Source: Opitutia bacterium (GTDB lineage: Bacteria > Verrucomicrobiota > Verrucomicrobiia > Opitutales > Opitutaceae). From it: a DNA stretch of 64,000 nucleotides. The translations under genes and the position numbers were made by a program. The stretch is from contig CANGCX010000001.1 in NCBI GenBank assembly GCA_947452315.1, forward strand, positions 1 to 64,000, read 5' to 3'. The notes under the pieces were generated by a model. It searched no databases and had not been told where the DNA came from. It saw only the letters and a list, made by a program, of their open reading frames with translations. Shown here piece after piece: positions 37,533 through 49,315 of this stretch (position 1 is its first letter; every line of letters starts with the position of its first letter).

Positions 37533-37631
37533 GAGAAAACGCTTTTGGGCTGTGCTCGCAAAGGATCCTGACTTCGGCCCAGCTTCTGAAATTTGCTTGA
37601 AGGTGCGCGTTGGCCCGTCTCCCTTGGCCGC

Positions 37632-38513
37632 GTGTCCGCCAATCCGCTCCTCATGCTCGGCCTGCCGAAAGGCAGCCTCGAAGAATCCACCAAGAACCTG
37701 TTTGCCAAGGCAGGCTGGAAAATAACTACCAGTTCGCGCTCTTACAAACCCTCCATCGACGACCCTGAGCTAGATGGGCGCTTCGTGCGCGCGCAGGAAG
37801 TAAGCCGCTATGTCGAACACGGCTTCTTCGACTGCGGACTGACGGGCTTTGATTGGATTCAAGAAAACGGCTCCGATGTTGTTGAGGTCATGGACTTGGT
37901 GTACAGCCGCGCATCGGTGCTCAAGTCTCGTTGGGTTTTATGCGTGCCTGAATCCTCTTCAGTAAAAACCATTGCTGATCTTGCAGGTAAACGCGTAGCC
38001 ACGGAATTGCTCAACACCACGAAGCGCTTTTTTGAAGCTAAAGGAGTGAAGGCAGAGATCGAATTTTCCTGGGGGGCCACCGAGGTTAAGGTTCCCGACC
38101 TCGTCGATGCCATCGTGGACATCACTGAGACGGGCAGCTCGTTGCGGGCAAATAAACTTCGCATTGTGGATACATTGTTGGAAACCAACACGAAATTCAT
38201 CGCCAATAAGGCGAGTTGGGCGAACCCGGCGAAACGTAAGAAAATTGAAACCATCGCTCTCTTATTACGCGGAGCGCTCGAGGCTGGCTCCAAGGTGGGC
38301 CTTAAGTTGAATGCGCCAAAAAAGGCCCTCGATAAAATCGTCAACTGCGTGCCTTCGCTGCGTAATCCTACGATTTCTCCGTTAAGCAATCCGGATTGGG
38401 TAGCGCTCGAGACGATCATAGACGAGAGTGTGGTGCGCGAAATCATCCCATTGCTCAAAGAACTCGGCGCTGAAGGCATCGTTGAATATCCGCTCAACAA
38501 AGTGGTTTACTGA
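37632..38513 (+). CDS. hisG: ATP phosphoribosyltransferase, HisG long form (GTG 37632 or ATG 37653)
   Basis: '[21 protein letters not shown]', '[35 protein letters not shown]', C-terminal regulatory domain present. Confidence 0.93.
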   Translation: MSANPLLMLGLPKGSLEESTKNLFAKAGWKITTSSRSYKPSIDDPELDGRFVRAQEVSRYVEHGFFDCGLTGFDWIQENGSDVVEVMDLVYSRASVLKSRWVLCVPESSSVKTIADLAGKRVATELLNTTKRFFEAKGVKAEIEFSWGATEVKVPDLVDAIVDITETGSSLRANKLRIVDTLLETNTKFIANKASWANPAKRKKIETIALLLRGALEAGSKVGLKLNAPKKALDKIVNCVPSLRNPTISPLSNPDWVALETIIDESVVREIIPLLKELGAEGIVEYPLNKVVY

Positions 38514-38558
38514 ACTGGCTCCATCGCAACGCTGACGCACTTAACCTGTTTTAACGTC

Positions 38559-39437
38559 ATGTCCAAAGTCACTCTCGGTTTATTGCAACATGGCTGTTCC
38601 GGCGACCCGGCGGCTAATCTTAAAAAAACGCTCGCATTGGCTGAACGCGCCGCGAAGCAAGGGGCCAACATTATATGCACCCAGGAATTGTTTCGCTCCC
38701 AATATTTTTGCCAAAACGAGGATCACGAAAATTTCAAATTGGCTGAGCCCATAGGTGGGCCCAGCACCAAAGCGTTTCAAAAAATAGCCAAAAAACACGG
38801 TGTAGTCATTGTTGCCTCTCTTTTTGAAAAACGCGCCTCAGGTCTTTATCATAACACGGCTGTTATCATCGATGCCGACGGTAGCCTGCTTGGGATTTAC
38901 CGGAAAATGCACATACCGGATGATCCGCTCTATTACGAAAAATTTTATTTTACGCCGGGCGATACCGGCTTCCGCGCTTGGGATACGAAATTTGGCAAGA
39001 TCGGCGTGCTGATTTGTTGGGATCAATGGTATCCCGAGGGTGCTCGTCTGACCGCGATGCAGGGTGCTGAGATATTATTTTATCCGACGGCCATTGGTTG
39101 GCACCCCAACGAGAAAGCCGAATATGGCGTTAATCAACACGGCGCGTGGGAAACCATACAACGCAGTCACGCTGTTGCGAATGGTTGCTACGTTGCTGCT
39201 ATCAATCGCATCGGTAAAGAAACCCCCATCGGCGGACCTGGTATCGAATTTTGGGGCCAAAGTTTCGTCGCCGGCACAAGCGGTCAGATTTTGGCCAAAG
39301 CCAGCGTAGATCGCGAGGAAGTCATGTTGGTGCCAATCGAACTCGACAAAGTGGATGTCACACGGACGCATTGGCCGTTTTTACGCGACCGTCGAATCGA
39401 TGCTTACGGTGACCTCACGAAACGATTTAGCGACTGA
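38559..39437 (+). CDS. aguB: N-carbamoylputrescine amidase (carbon-nitrogen hydrolase)
   Basis: 'CTQELFRSQYFCQNEDHENF', 'YRKMHIPDDPLYYEKFYFTPGD', 'IGVLICWDQWYPEGAR'. Confidence 0.95.
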   Translation: MSKVTLGLLQHGCSGDPAANLKKTLALAERAAKQGANIICTQELFRSQYFCQNEDHENFKLAEPIGGPSTKAFQKIAKKHGVVIVASLFEKRASGLYHNTAVIIDADGSLLGIYRKMHIPDDPLYYEKFYFTPGDTGFRAWDTKFGKIGVLICWDQWYPEGARLTAMQGAEILFYPTAIGWHPNEKAEYGVNQHGAWETIQRSHAVANGCYVAAINRIGKETPIGGPGIEFWGQSFVAGTSGQILAKASVDREEVMLVPIELDKVDVTRTHWPFLRDRRIDAYGDLTKRFSD

Positions 39438-39440
39438 GCC

Positions 39441-40487
39441 ATGGCCGTTGCAAAAAAGACCCCCGCCGCGCTCGGTTTTAGAATGCCTGCGGAGTGGGAA
39501 CCGCAGGAAGCCGTTTGGTTTTCTTGGCCTCATAATCTGAAAACGTGGCCTGGTCACTTCAGGCCTATTCCGGCGAAATTTGCCGAAATTGTAGCGTGCA
39601 TCAGCCGTTTTGAAGAAGTGCGCATCAACGCTGCTCATGCATTGCACAAACGGGCCTGGTCTTTGATCAAAAAAGCAGGGGCTGATCTGACTAAAGTTAC
39701 CCTATTTGATCATCCGACGAATGATGCGTGGTGTCGTGATCATGGCCCGATTTTTGTTAAGAATGACAAGACGGGCGAAGTCGCTGTCACAGACTGGGAT
39801 CATAACGCCTGGGGGGGCAAATACCCGCCCTTTGATTTGGATAACACGATACCTCCTAAAATTGCGGCTGTGCTCGGGTTGCGACGTTTCGAAAAAAAGA
39901 TGATCATGGAGGGTGGTTCACTCGATGTGAACGGTTCGGGTTTGTTGCTCACGACCGAGTCCTGTTTGCTTAATCGGAACCGCAATCCTTCGATGTCCAA
40001 ATCCGAGATCGAGCAGGCACTTCACGATTTTCTCGGAGTGCACACAGTTCACTGGCTCGGAGATGGGATCATCGGCGATGACACCGATGGGCATATTGAC
40101 GATATGACGCGATTTTTCTCAGATGATGGAATCGTCACCGTCTTGGAAACTAACAAGCGGGATAAGAACTATCCTATTTTGCGCGAAAATTTAGAGCGCC
40201 TACACGCACTTCGGACACCTAAGGGTAAAAAATTCAAGGTCGTTGCTTTGCCTATGCCTAAGCCTTGTTGGTGCGATGGCCAGCAGATGCCGGCCAGCTA
40301 CGCTAATTTTTTGATAATTAATGGAGCGGTATTAATGCCCGCATTTCGCCAACCCAAGCGCGACGCCGAGGCCGCTGAGGTGCTCGCGGCTTGTTTCCCT
40401 GGGCGTGAAATCATTCCGATTGATTGTCTCGAATTGGTCTGGGGCTTGGGGACGTTGCATTGCATCTCGCAACAACAACCAAAATGA
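39441..40487 (+). CDS. aguA: agmatine deiminase
   Basis: 'RMPAEWEPQEAVWFSWPHN', 'DAWCRDHGPIFV', 'GDDTDGHIDDMTRF', C-terminal 'GTLHCISQQQP'. Confidence 0.95.
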   Translation: MAVAKKTPAALGFRMPAEWEPQEAVWFSWPHNLKTWPGHFRPIPAKFAEIVACISRFEEVRINAAHALHKRAWSLIKKAGADLTKVTLFDHPTNDAWCRDHGPIFVKNDKTGEVAVTDWDHNAWGGKYPPFDLDNTIPPKIAAVLGLRRFEKKMIMEGGSLDVNGSGLLLTTESCLLNRNRNPSMSKSEIEQALHDFLGVHTVHWLGDGIIGDDTDGHIDDMTRFFSDDGIVTVLETNKRDKNYPILRENLERLHALRTPKGKKFKVVALPMPKPCWCDGQQMPASYANFLIINGAVLMPAFRQPKRDAEAAEVLAACFPGREIIPIDCLELVWGLGTLHCISQQQPK

Positions 40488-40930
40488 AAACGTTCTGGCT
40501 CGGTTTCTCACTGACGATGTGTGTCCTGTGTTTTACGGGCTGCGAATCGATTTCAGCCCGCATGGCTGAGCGCTTTGATACAGTACCGCCCAAGACTCGC
40601 GAGTATTCGACGGACCAAAAAGCTATTTTTCTAGCGGTCCAAAAAGCGCTAAAGCGAATGGATTTCGTAGTCACGCGCAGCGCGTTGGCGCAGGGAATAG
40701 TGGATGCCAAAAGCAGCATTCGCGACACAGCGAATTTTGGGTCCGGCCGTCAGTTTATTTTTGAAATTAGGCTGCATGGTGCCGACGCGCTAAGCACCCA
40801 TGTCGACGTGCGCCTGACTGAGTTATTGGAAGGCGATTTCAAGGCAGGCGCTACCGGTAAGACTTTGCGGGTGCACGGGCTCTATGATTCGTTTTTCGCT
40901 CAACTCGATCAGGCTTTACGTGAAATTTGA
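40484..40930 (+). CDS. small putative lipoprotein
   Basis: Lipobox-like 'MKTFWLGFSLTMCVLCFTGCES'; ATGA overlap with aguA stop. Confidence 0.65.
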   Translation: MKTFWLGFSLTMCVLCFTGCESISARMAERFDTVPPKTREYSTDQKAIFLAVQKALKRMDFVVTRSALAQGIVDAKSSIRDTANFGSGRQFIFEIRLHGADALSTHVDVRLTELLEGDFKAGATGKTLRVHGLYDSFFAQLDQALREI

Positions 40931-41172
40931 GCAGTATCTGGCATTGTTGATTAATTGCGTTTAGAATTGAATTAGGGCTTGCGACTAAGCCGCTTAGCGG
41001 GGGATTCTGATCATTCGCGGTTCAGGTTAGGTTCATGTTGGCGTCCCCGCGATGCTCCCGCCAACATTCAACGTCAGTACAACCATCAACCCACGACCCT
41101 GCTTTACGGCGGGGTCATTGCCGGTCGAAGAGAAAGCTAGGAGCAGGTGACTCTTTTGCCGGTTTTACGCAT

Positions 41173-42843
<1,671 letters not shown>

Positions 42844-42889
42844 CTCGTCCAGCGAGTATCACTTCGCGAGCCATCGTCGCGCATCACTC

Positions 42890-42921
42890 AAGCCGCCCGA
42901 ATATTATCGGGCGGCTTTTTA
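42890..42921 (+). terminator. intrinsic terminator after rpsA
   Basis: AGCCGCCCGA-loop-TCGGGCGGCT + TTTT. Confidence 0.9.
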
Positions 42922-42961
42922 ATGTCCTATTTGATGGCAATCGACGTGATCAATATGTTGC

Positions 42962-42992
42962 AACAAAGGCCGGTGCTTAGCCGGCCTTTGTT
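42962..42992 (-). terminator. terminator-like hairpin downstream of the sigma-factor gene
   Basis: AACAAAGGCCGG-tgcttag-CCGGCCTTTGTT. Confidence 0.7.
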
Positions 42993-43030
42993 CATCTTGA
43001 GCTTTAAGGTATATCGTTGCGCGGGAGTGC

Positions 43031-44101
43031 TTAGTTTAACGCGCGGTTGCGTGACTTGCTCTCGATAAATTCGCGAATCACGTCCATGCGCTGACGAGAG
43101 CGTTCCTCTTCTTCGATTTCCTCAACAGAGCGAATCGCTTCATGTTGAGTCATCGCCCGGCGCATCTTGGAAAGAGCGAGGTACTCGAGCTGACGGATGC
43201 GTTCTCGGGTAACATTAAAACGGCGACCCACTTCCTCGAGAGTAAGTTCGTCGCGCCCATCCAGTCCGAAACGAAGTTTGATGATTTCTGCTTCCCGCTT
43301 ATCGAGAGAATTCACCATGGCATTGAGATCACTGGTTTGATTGCGATCCCGTAGACCTTCGTAGGGGCTTACAGCATTTTCGTCGCCTACGATTTCGCCA
43401 AAAGTACCAGAATCCCCGTCTTCTCCCACAGGTGCATCGAGTGACGCTGGACGAACACTAACGGACTTAAGATGTGCGACTTTGGAGGTGGGAATTTGTA
43501 GTTCGACGGCTAGCTCTTCGTCCGAAGGATCCCGCCCGAGTTGTTCAGATAAACGCATAGCGGTCTTACGCATTTTAGAAATCTTATCAACTAGGTGGAC
43601 AGGTAGGCGGATGGTCTTCGATTGGTTTGCCAGTGCACGTTTGATGGATTGTTTGATCCACCATGCGGCATACGTGGAGAGTTTACCGCCTTTACGCGGA
43701 TCAAAACGCTCGACTGCTTTGATGAGACCGATGTTGCCCTCACTGATGAGGTCAAGAAGCGGCAGACCAAAGTCTTTATAATCCATCGCGATTTTAACAA
43801 CGAGTCGTAGATTGGCGGAAATCATGTGATCGCGGGCTGCCTTGTTGCCCTTGCGGATGCGGCGCGCCAAAGAGATTTCCTCCTCGATAGTTAGGAGCGC
43901 CGTTTTCCCAATTTCTTGAAGATAAAGCTGGAGATTGCTCCTCTCGCCATGAGCGATGGGCGCCTCGGAATTAGGTTCCGATTTTTCTAAGAAGGAGGGT
44001 GGGGCATCGACGACGGTGGTCAGAGTTGAGGTGGATACAGTTTCCACGGAATCCGATTCTGAACGAGACGTAGAGCGACGCGTTTTTGCTTGGGTGGGCA
44101 T
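43031..44101 (-). CDS. RNA polymerase sigma-70 family factor, group 2 (RpoD/RpoS-like; ORF opens at 44224)
   Basis: 'LQLYLQEIGKTALLTIEEEISLARRI', 'DLISEGNIGLIKAVERFDPRKGGKLSTYAAWWIKQSIKRAL', 'LTLEEVGRRFNVTRERIRQLEYLALSKMR'. Confidence 0.95.
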   Translation of the reverse strand: MPTQAKTRRSTSRSESDSVETVSTSTLTTVVDAPPSFLEKSEPNSEAPIAHGERSNLQLYLQEIGKTALLTIEEEISLARRIRKGNKAARDHMISANLRLVVKIAMDYKDFGLPLLDLISEGNIGLIKAVERFDPRKGGKLSTYAAWWIKQSIKRALANQSKTIRLPVHLVDKISKMRKTAMRLSEQLGRDPSDEELAVELQIPTSKVAHLKSVSVRPASLDAPVGEDGDSGTFGEIVGDENAVSPYEGLRDRNQTSDLNAMVNSLDKREAEIIKLRFGLDGRDELTLEEVGRRFNVTRERIRQLEYLALSKMRRAMTQHEAIRSVEEIEEEERSRQRMDVIREFIESKSRNRALN

Positions 44102-44290
44102 GGAAGAATTATGGCTTAAGGTTGATCGGAGTGTGTTTGATCCCATTGGAGCGGGAATCGTTCCAAACATAGCTACGAGCGAGCCACGCGTTTGGTTGCG
44201 CCAGCCCATACAAAATGCGCGCAATTATGGCGCAGCTAAGCTCGCGCAAGGGCGCACTTCGTCCCAGTCGCCCAGGAGTAGCCGTTAAGA

Positions 44291-45778
44291 CTACGCTTTT
44301 AAACCCGAGGCGATCTCAGCAGCTTTTAATAACGCAGAGGCCTTGCTCACGGTCTCCTGATATTCCGATGCAGGTACCGAGTCAGCGACCACGCCCGCGC
44401 CAGCTTGGATGTGCAATTTCCCGTCTTTCAAAAGAGCGGTGCGCAACATGATGCAAGAGTCCAAATTACCGTCGTAGCCGAAGTATCCGAGTGCACCTGC
44501 GTAGAATCCGCGTTGCGAAGGCTCGCTTTGGGCAATTATTTGCATGGCTCGGATTTTAGGAGCCCCGCTTACAGTGCCCGCCGGGAAAGTAGCCCTCATT
44601 AGATCGTAGGCAGTATGCCCCGGGGCGATCGTGCCTTCGACTTGAGACACGATATGCATGACGTGAGAATAACGCTCCACCACCATCATCTCGGGAACCG
44701 TAATTGAGCCGTAAGTGCAAACACGGCCAATGTCGTTGCGGGCAAGATCGACGAGCATGAGGTGTTCGGCGCGTTCTTTCTCGTCGGCTAAAAGTTCAGT
44801 TTCTAAGGCCGCATCCTCAGCAGGCGTGGCGCCGCGCTTGCGGGTGCCGGCTATAGGACGTATTTCCACACGCCCGTCAGTCAATCGCACGTGAACCTCT
44901 GGTGAGGCGCCGACGATCGCAAAATCTCCCGTATCTAAAATAAACATGTAAGGGGACGGATTTACCGTCCGTAATGCACGATACAGGTCGAGTGGCGTGC
45001 CGGCGAAGGGCCGCGTGAATCGCTGCGAGGGCACAAACTGAATGATATCGCCCGAACGAATAAATTCTTTGCCGGCTTCGACGGCGTGCTCAAAACGTGC
45101 TTGCGTGAAGTTGCCAGGCGGCACGGTAACCTTGGCCGGCTCAATTAATAGCGCCGGCGCTAGTTCTCGAGGCTTACGGAGCAATTCAAAGAGCGTTTTT
45201 AACTCGGCCACGGCTGCGTCATAGGCGCCAGCGGGGTCTTCTTTGACATGAGCGTTAACGCACAGTCGGAGTGTCTGTTTCGCCCGGTCAAAAATGAGCA
45301 GCGAATCCGAGAACATGAAATAGAGCAGGGGCATCTTCAGCTCATCGGTAGAGGCAGCCGGCACGCTCGGCTCGATTCGAGTAACGTACTCGTAACCGAT
45401 AAATCCGACCGCTCCACCGGTGAAACGTGGCAATCCTGGCAGGGTGACAGGGCGATAACCGGCCATTTCAGCCTCAACTAAAGTGAGTGGGTCTTGCGGG
45501 GTGGGGACGGTTTTGATGGAAGCACCGGTCGTGCGGATTTCGGTGGTGACGGGGCCACAGGCGAGAACCTTCCGCGGGCGGCAGCCTATAAAACTATAGC
45601 GAGAAAGGCGCTCACCGCCCTCGATGGATTCTAGTAAATAGGAAGGGCCTGCATCTTTTAATTTCGCGTAAGCGGAGACGGGAGTCTCGAAATCAGCCAT
45701 CAAATCCGTGTAAACGGGAATGACGTTTCCTTGGGTGGCGAGATGCGCGAAGGCTTCCTTGCTCGGGTGGATGTTCAT
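44291..45778 (-). CDS. trpE: anthranilate synthase component I
   Basis: 'SYLLESIEGGERLSRYSFIG', 'PIAGTRKRGATPAEDAALETELLADEKERAEHLMLVDLARNDIGRV', 'FPAGTVSGAPKIRAMQII'. Confidence 0.95.
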   Translation of the reverse strand: MNIHPSKEAFAHLATQGNVIPVYTDLMADFETPVSAYAKLKDAGPSYLLESIEGGERLSRYSFIGCRPRKVLACGPVTTEIRTTGASIKTVPTPQDPLTLVEAEMAGYRPVTLPGLPRFTGGAVGFIGYEYVTRIEPSVPAASTDELKMPLLYFMFSDSLLIFDRAKQTLRLCVNAHVKEDPAGAYDAAVAELKTLFELLRKPRELAPALLIEPAKVTVPPGNFTQARFEHAVEAGKEFIRSGDIIQFVPSQRFTRPFAGTPLDLYRALRTVNPSPYMFILDTGDFAIVGASPEVHVRLTDGRVEIRPIAGTRKRGATPAEDAALETELLADEKERAEHLMLVDLARNDIGRVCTYGSITVPEMMVVERYSHVMHIVSQVEGTIAPGHTAYDLMRATFPAGTVSGAPKIRAMQIIAQSEPSQRGFYAGALGYFGYDGNLDSCIMLRTALLKDGKLHIQAGAGVVADSVPASEYQETVSKASALLKAAEIASGLKA

Positions 45779-45959
45779 CGGCTAAGACTTGGGATATGCG
45801 AGGCTGTTCAACGACCGGCAAGGCCGTTTCTCCGCGCATAAGCATGTTTTGATACAGTAATTAGCTCCGACTGTTTTGCTGCGGTCTTGTTCACCTTCAT
45901 CTATTTTTAAATTGGTTTACCTGTACTTTTGGGGGATAAATCCTGCACAGTTTTAACTT

Positions 45960-47252
45960 ATGACCGAACGACGTAAACAAACTCTGGCAGTGGTCATGGG
46001 CGGTGGTCGCGGAACGCGACTTTCACCCCTTACGCTGGAGCGCTGCAAACCGGCCGTGCCTCTTGCGGGCAAGTATCGTCTGGTCGATATCCCGATCTCT
46101 AATTGTATCAATTCAGAGATTAACCGCATATTTTTGCTCACGCAGTTTCAGACTGCTTCGCTGCACCGGCACGTACAGGGCACTTATCATTTCGATCCCT
46201 TTGGCGGTGGTTTTGTTGATATCATGTCAGCCGAACAAACGGAGAAGAGCGTGGATTGGTATCAAGGGACTGCCGATGCGGTACGCCGCAATCTCGTCCA
46301 TTTCCGCTCATTCGAACATGACTTGGTTTTGATTCTTTCGGGCGATCAACTTTACCGCATGGATTTTCGCGAAATCATCGCGCAACATATAGCGACTAAG
46401 GCCGATGTAACAATCGCTGCGATACCGTTTCCGGTTTCGAAAATTGAGGGATTGGGTCTCATGCAGGTTAATGACGACCTGACGATTGCCCGTTTCGTCG
46501 AAAAACCGAAGGACCCTGCGATCATCGCTGGCCTCACTTTGAGCCGTGCGCTCGAAGCTAAGCTAAAAACTCCATCCGTTGAGCCGCGCTGCCTAGCCTC
46601 GATGGGCATTTATGTTTTCAACCGAGCGGCCCTTGCCGAAGCCCTCGACAACACAATGACCGATTTTGGTAAAGAGGTCATCCCTAGTTTGCTTGGTAAG
46701 AAAAAACTGTGTGCGCATATTTTTGAAGGCTATTGGGAAGACATCGGTACGGTGCGTGCTTTTTTTGAAGCCAATCTCGCGCTGGCTCAGCCGCTCCCAC
46801 CGTTTAATTTCTTTGATCCAGCGGCACCGATTTACACGCACGATCGCTATCTGCCTGCCTCTAAACTCAATAATTGCCACATCAATCATGCGGTAATCGG
46901 CGACGGATCAATCTTGGCTGATTCTAGCATTAAGCGCTGCGTTTTTGGCATCCGCTCTTTTGTCGCCGAAGGCTGTACCTTGGAGGATAGCATCGTGATG
47001 GGTTCGGATTATTATGAAACCGAGGCGCAATTGGCCACGAACACTGAGCGAGGTCGACCACCGCTGGGTGTGGGGAGAAATTGCCGGATTAAAGGCGCGA
47101 TTATCGATAAAAATGCCCGTATCGGCGACGGATGCACTCTTGATGCGACTGGTAAGGCTGACGGTAAATATGCCAATGGCGTGGTGATCATCCGTGACGG
47201 CGTACTCGTCGTGTCCAAGGGAGGTATATTACCGCCTGGAACGGTTGTCTGA
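45960..47252 (+). CDS. glgC: glucose-1-phosphate adenylyltransferase
   Basis: 'GGGRGTRLSPLTLERCKPAVPLAGKYRLVDIPISNCINS', 'GTADAVRRNL', 'YWEDIGTVRAFFEANLAL'. Confidence 0.96.
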   Translation: MTERRKQTLAVVMGGGRGTRLSPLTLERCKPAVPLAGKYRLVDIPISNCINSEINRIFLLTQFQTASLHRHVQGTYHFDPFGGGFVDIMSAEQTEKSVDWYQGTADAVRRNLVHFRSFEHDLVLILSGDQLYRMDFREIIAQHIATKADVTIAAIPFPVSKIEGLGLMQVNDDLTIARFVEKPKDPAIIAGLTLSRALEAKLKTPSVEPRCLASMGIYVFNRAALAEALDNTMTDFGKEVIPSLLGKKKLCAHIFEGYWEDIGTVRAFFEANLALAQPLPPFNFFDPAAPIYTHDRYLPASKLNNCHINHAVIGDGSILADSSIKRCVFGIRSFVAEGCTLEDSIVMGSDYYETEAQLATNTERGRPPLGVGRNCRIKGAIIDKNARIGDGCTLDATGKADGKYANGVVIIRDGVLVVSKGGILPPGTVV

Positions 47253-47320
47253 CCCGCTTGGGTAGTATGCGCCGTTACCTAACGCGCCAAACGCCCTATT
47301 GCCGCGCTCCTGAGCGCGAG

Positions 47321-48148
47321 CTAGATGCTGCTATCATCACTGCGGCGAGAATATTTGATGAAAATTAGTCCACCTACGACTAGGAATAACGAATAAAAAG
47401 TGCCACGACTCAGGCCCATAATTAAACCTGCGTCAGGTTCTCGAAAAATTTCGCCGATCATGCGCATGGCCGCGTACGCCAGCCAAAATTCGCCGGTCAA
47501 CCTTCCTGGTTGGGTACGAATCACAGGGCTACGCCAAAAACGCCATTGGATAAACACCAGCAGCAATGCACCCTCCAAAGCCGCTTGATATAACTGCGAG
47601 GGGTGCCTCGGCAAAATTTGATAAAGTGGTGTATCGGGCGCCGCACTGTGCCGGAAGATAATACCCCAAGGCACATCGGTGATTTTCCCCCAAAGCTCAC
47701 CGTTAATGAAATTGGCTATCCGGCCAAACATGAGCCCAGCTGCCGCACATGATGCGATGAGATCGCACACGTGTAAAAATGGGAGCTTTTGCGTTCGCGC
47801 GAATCCCCAGATTGCCACGCCCACCCCGATGAACCCGCCGTGACTGGCCATGCCCCCTTCCCATAATTTTAATAGCGCTAGCGGATCTGAAAAAAAAGTC
47901 TGAGGTTGATATAAAATAAAATAACCTAGGCGGCCACCCAGCAGCACTCCAAACACTAGCCAGACGATGAGATCGGGGATTTTTTCCACGCGTAATGCTG
48001 AACGACCAGCAAGAGCATAGCTTCGTAGCAACCAGCCGGCTGTGAGAAATCCCAACATGTAGGAAAGCCCGTAGTAACGGATGCCGATTGTGTCGGTGAA
48101 CCGAATTAAAAATGGGCTAAGATCGTGCACCCAATAGGCGATGAACAT
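47321..48148 (-). CDS. lgt: prolipoprotein diacylglyceryl transferase
   Basis: 'IRYYGLSYMLGFLTAGWLL', 'GRLGYFILYQP', 'GGMASHGGFIGV', 'GRIANFINGELWGKITDVPWGIIF', 'RHPSQLYQAALEG'. Confidence 0.97.
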   Translation of the reverse strand: MFIAYWVHDLSPFLIRFTDTIGIRYYGLSYMLGFLTAGWLLRSYALAGRSALRVEKIPDLIVWLVFGVLLGGRLGYFILYQPQTFFSDPLALLKLWEGGMASHGGFIGVGVAIWGFARTQKLPFLHVCDLIASCAAAGLMFGRIANFINGELWGKITDVPWGIIFRHSAAPDTPLYQILPRHPSQLYQAALEGALLLVFIQWRFWRSPVIRTQPGRLTGEFWLAYAAMRMIGEIFREPDAGLIMGLSRGTFYSLFLVVGGLIFIKYSRRSDDSSI

Positions 48149-48162
48149 GGGTTTGATAGAAA

Positions 48163-49209
48163 TTAGATTTTAGGCTTACTCGACGACTTCGTCGATCGCT
48201 GTTGTTGAGACCGAGCGAGTTCGCGCATATCGACGGCGACGTCGTCATTTTCGAAGATTTCGCGGCCTAAGATATGTTCAATAATGTCTTCCATCGTAAG
48301 CACTCCAGCGGTCGCCCCAAATTCATCGACGACTATGAGCATTTTAGTGTGAACCTTTAGGCAGAGATGTAGGGCTTGAGCGACGGCTATCGTCTCGGGG
48401 ATGAAATGGGCTTCCGTCATGAGTTGGGCGACGGTCAAAGTGTCCTGATCATTAGCTTTGGCTTTTAGTAGATCACGTCGTCGCACCAGACCGACGATGT
48501 CATCAATATTTCGACCGTACACGGGCATCCGGCCGAAAGGCACGCTGGGTATTTCGCGAAAAACCTCGGTGATCGTCGCATCGCGGCGTAAAGAGGTGAT
48601 CACGGTGCGGGGCGTCATCAAGGTGCTCACGCGTACGTTGTCTAACGATAAAGCATTTGTTATGATACTCGATTCGCTCTTGGTTAGAGTTCCTTGTTGG
48701 GCCCCGCGCTCAGCGAGGAGAAGGATTTCCTCCTCCGAGTGCTGTATCTCAGGTACATCGCGAATGAATAACCTTACCACCACGTTGCATAAATACGTGA
48801 TCGGCACTAGTGCTCGGCGCAGCCACCAAATCGGATACACCACATGCGGCTGCAGTGTTTTACGGTAAGCCACCCCGAGGCTTTTGGGCAGGACTTCGGA
48901 AAAAACCAGCACAGCCAAGGTTAGTAAACCAGAGAGGATACCGACCACCAGTTCATTGAACAACGTAGCGGCGAGGCTGCCAATTAGCATCGAACCGAGC
49001 GTGTTGGCGATGGTGTTGAGAGTTAAAATCGCCGAGATTGTCGCGTCGAGCTCGTGTTTGATGATTTCTAAGCGCAGCCCGCGCCGCGGTCGGCTCTTTT
49101 TAAGACGCTCGATTTCTGTGACCGAAGTACTGAGCACAATTGCCTCCAGCATCGAACACATGAAAGAAAGGCCGAGCGTGAGTAGGATTGTGAGGATCAG
49201 CCATTGCAT
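48163..49209 (-). CDS. CNNM-domain / CorC-HlyC-like CBS-pair membrane protein
   Basis: N-terminal DUF21 TM domain, 'VSTLMTPRTVITSLRRDAT', CBS pair ending 'VVDEFGATAGVLTMEDIIEHILG'. Confidence 0.9.
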   Translation of the reverse strand: MQWLILTILLTLGLSFMCSMLEAIVLSTSVTEIERLKKSRPRRGLRLEIIKHELDATISAILTLNTIANTLGSMLIGSLAATLFNELVVGILSGLLTLAVLVFSEVLPKSLGVAYRKTLQPHVVYPIWWLRRALVPITYLCNVVVRLFIRDVPEIQHSEEEILLLAERGAQQGTLTKSESSIITNALSLDNVRVSTLMTPRTVITSLRRDATITEVFREIPSVPFGRMPVYGRNIDDIVGLVRRRDLLKAKANDQDTLTVAQLMTEAHFIPETIAVAQALHLCLKVHTKMLIVVDEFGATAGVLTMEDIIEHILGREIFENDDVAVDMRELARSQQQRSTKSSSKPKI

Positions 49210-49315
49210 GACGCTAGTTTATGCACCTACCGCGCTTGGCGAATACAAACTGCGAATCGAAATCAACGGGCAAAACAGCCTTGCCGCATTCAACCCTAGC
49301 GACCGTAGTTAGAGG

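Noticed and set aside
49210-49315. Glycine riboswitch upstream of gcvT
   Set aside because: The gap is only about 106 nt and no tandem aptamer-like sequence is visible.
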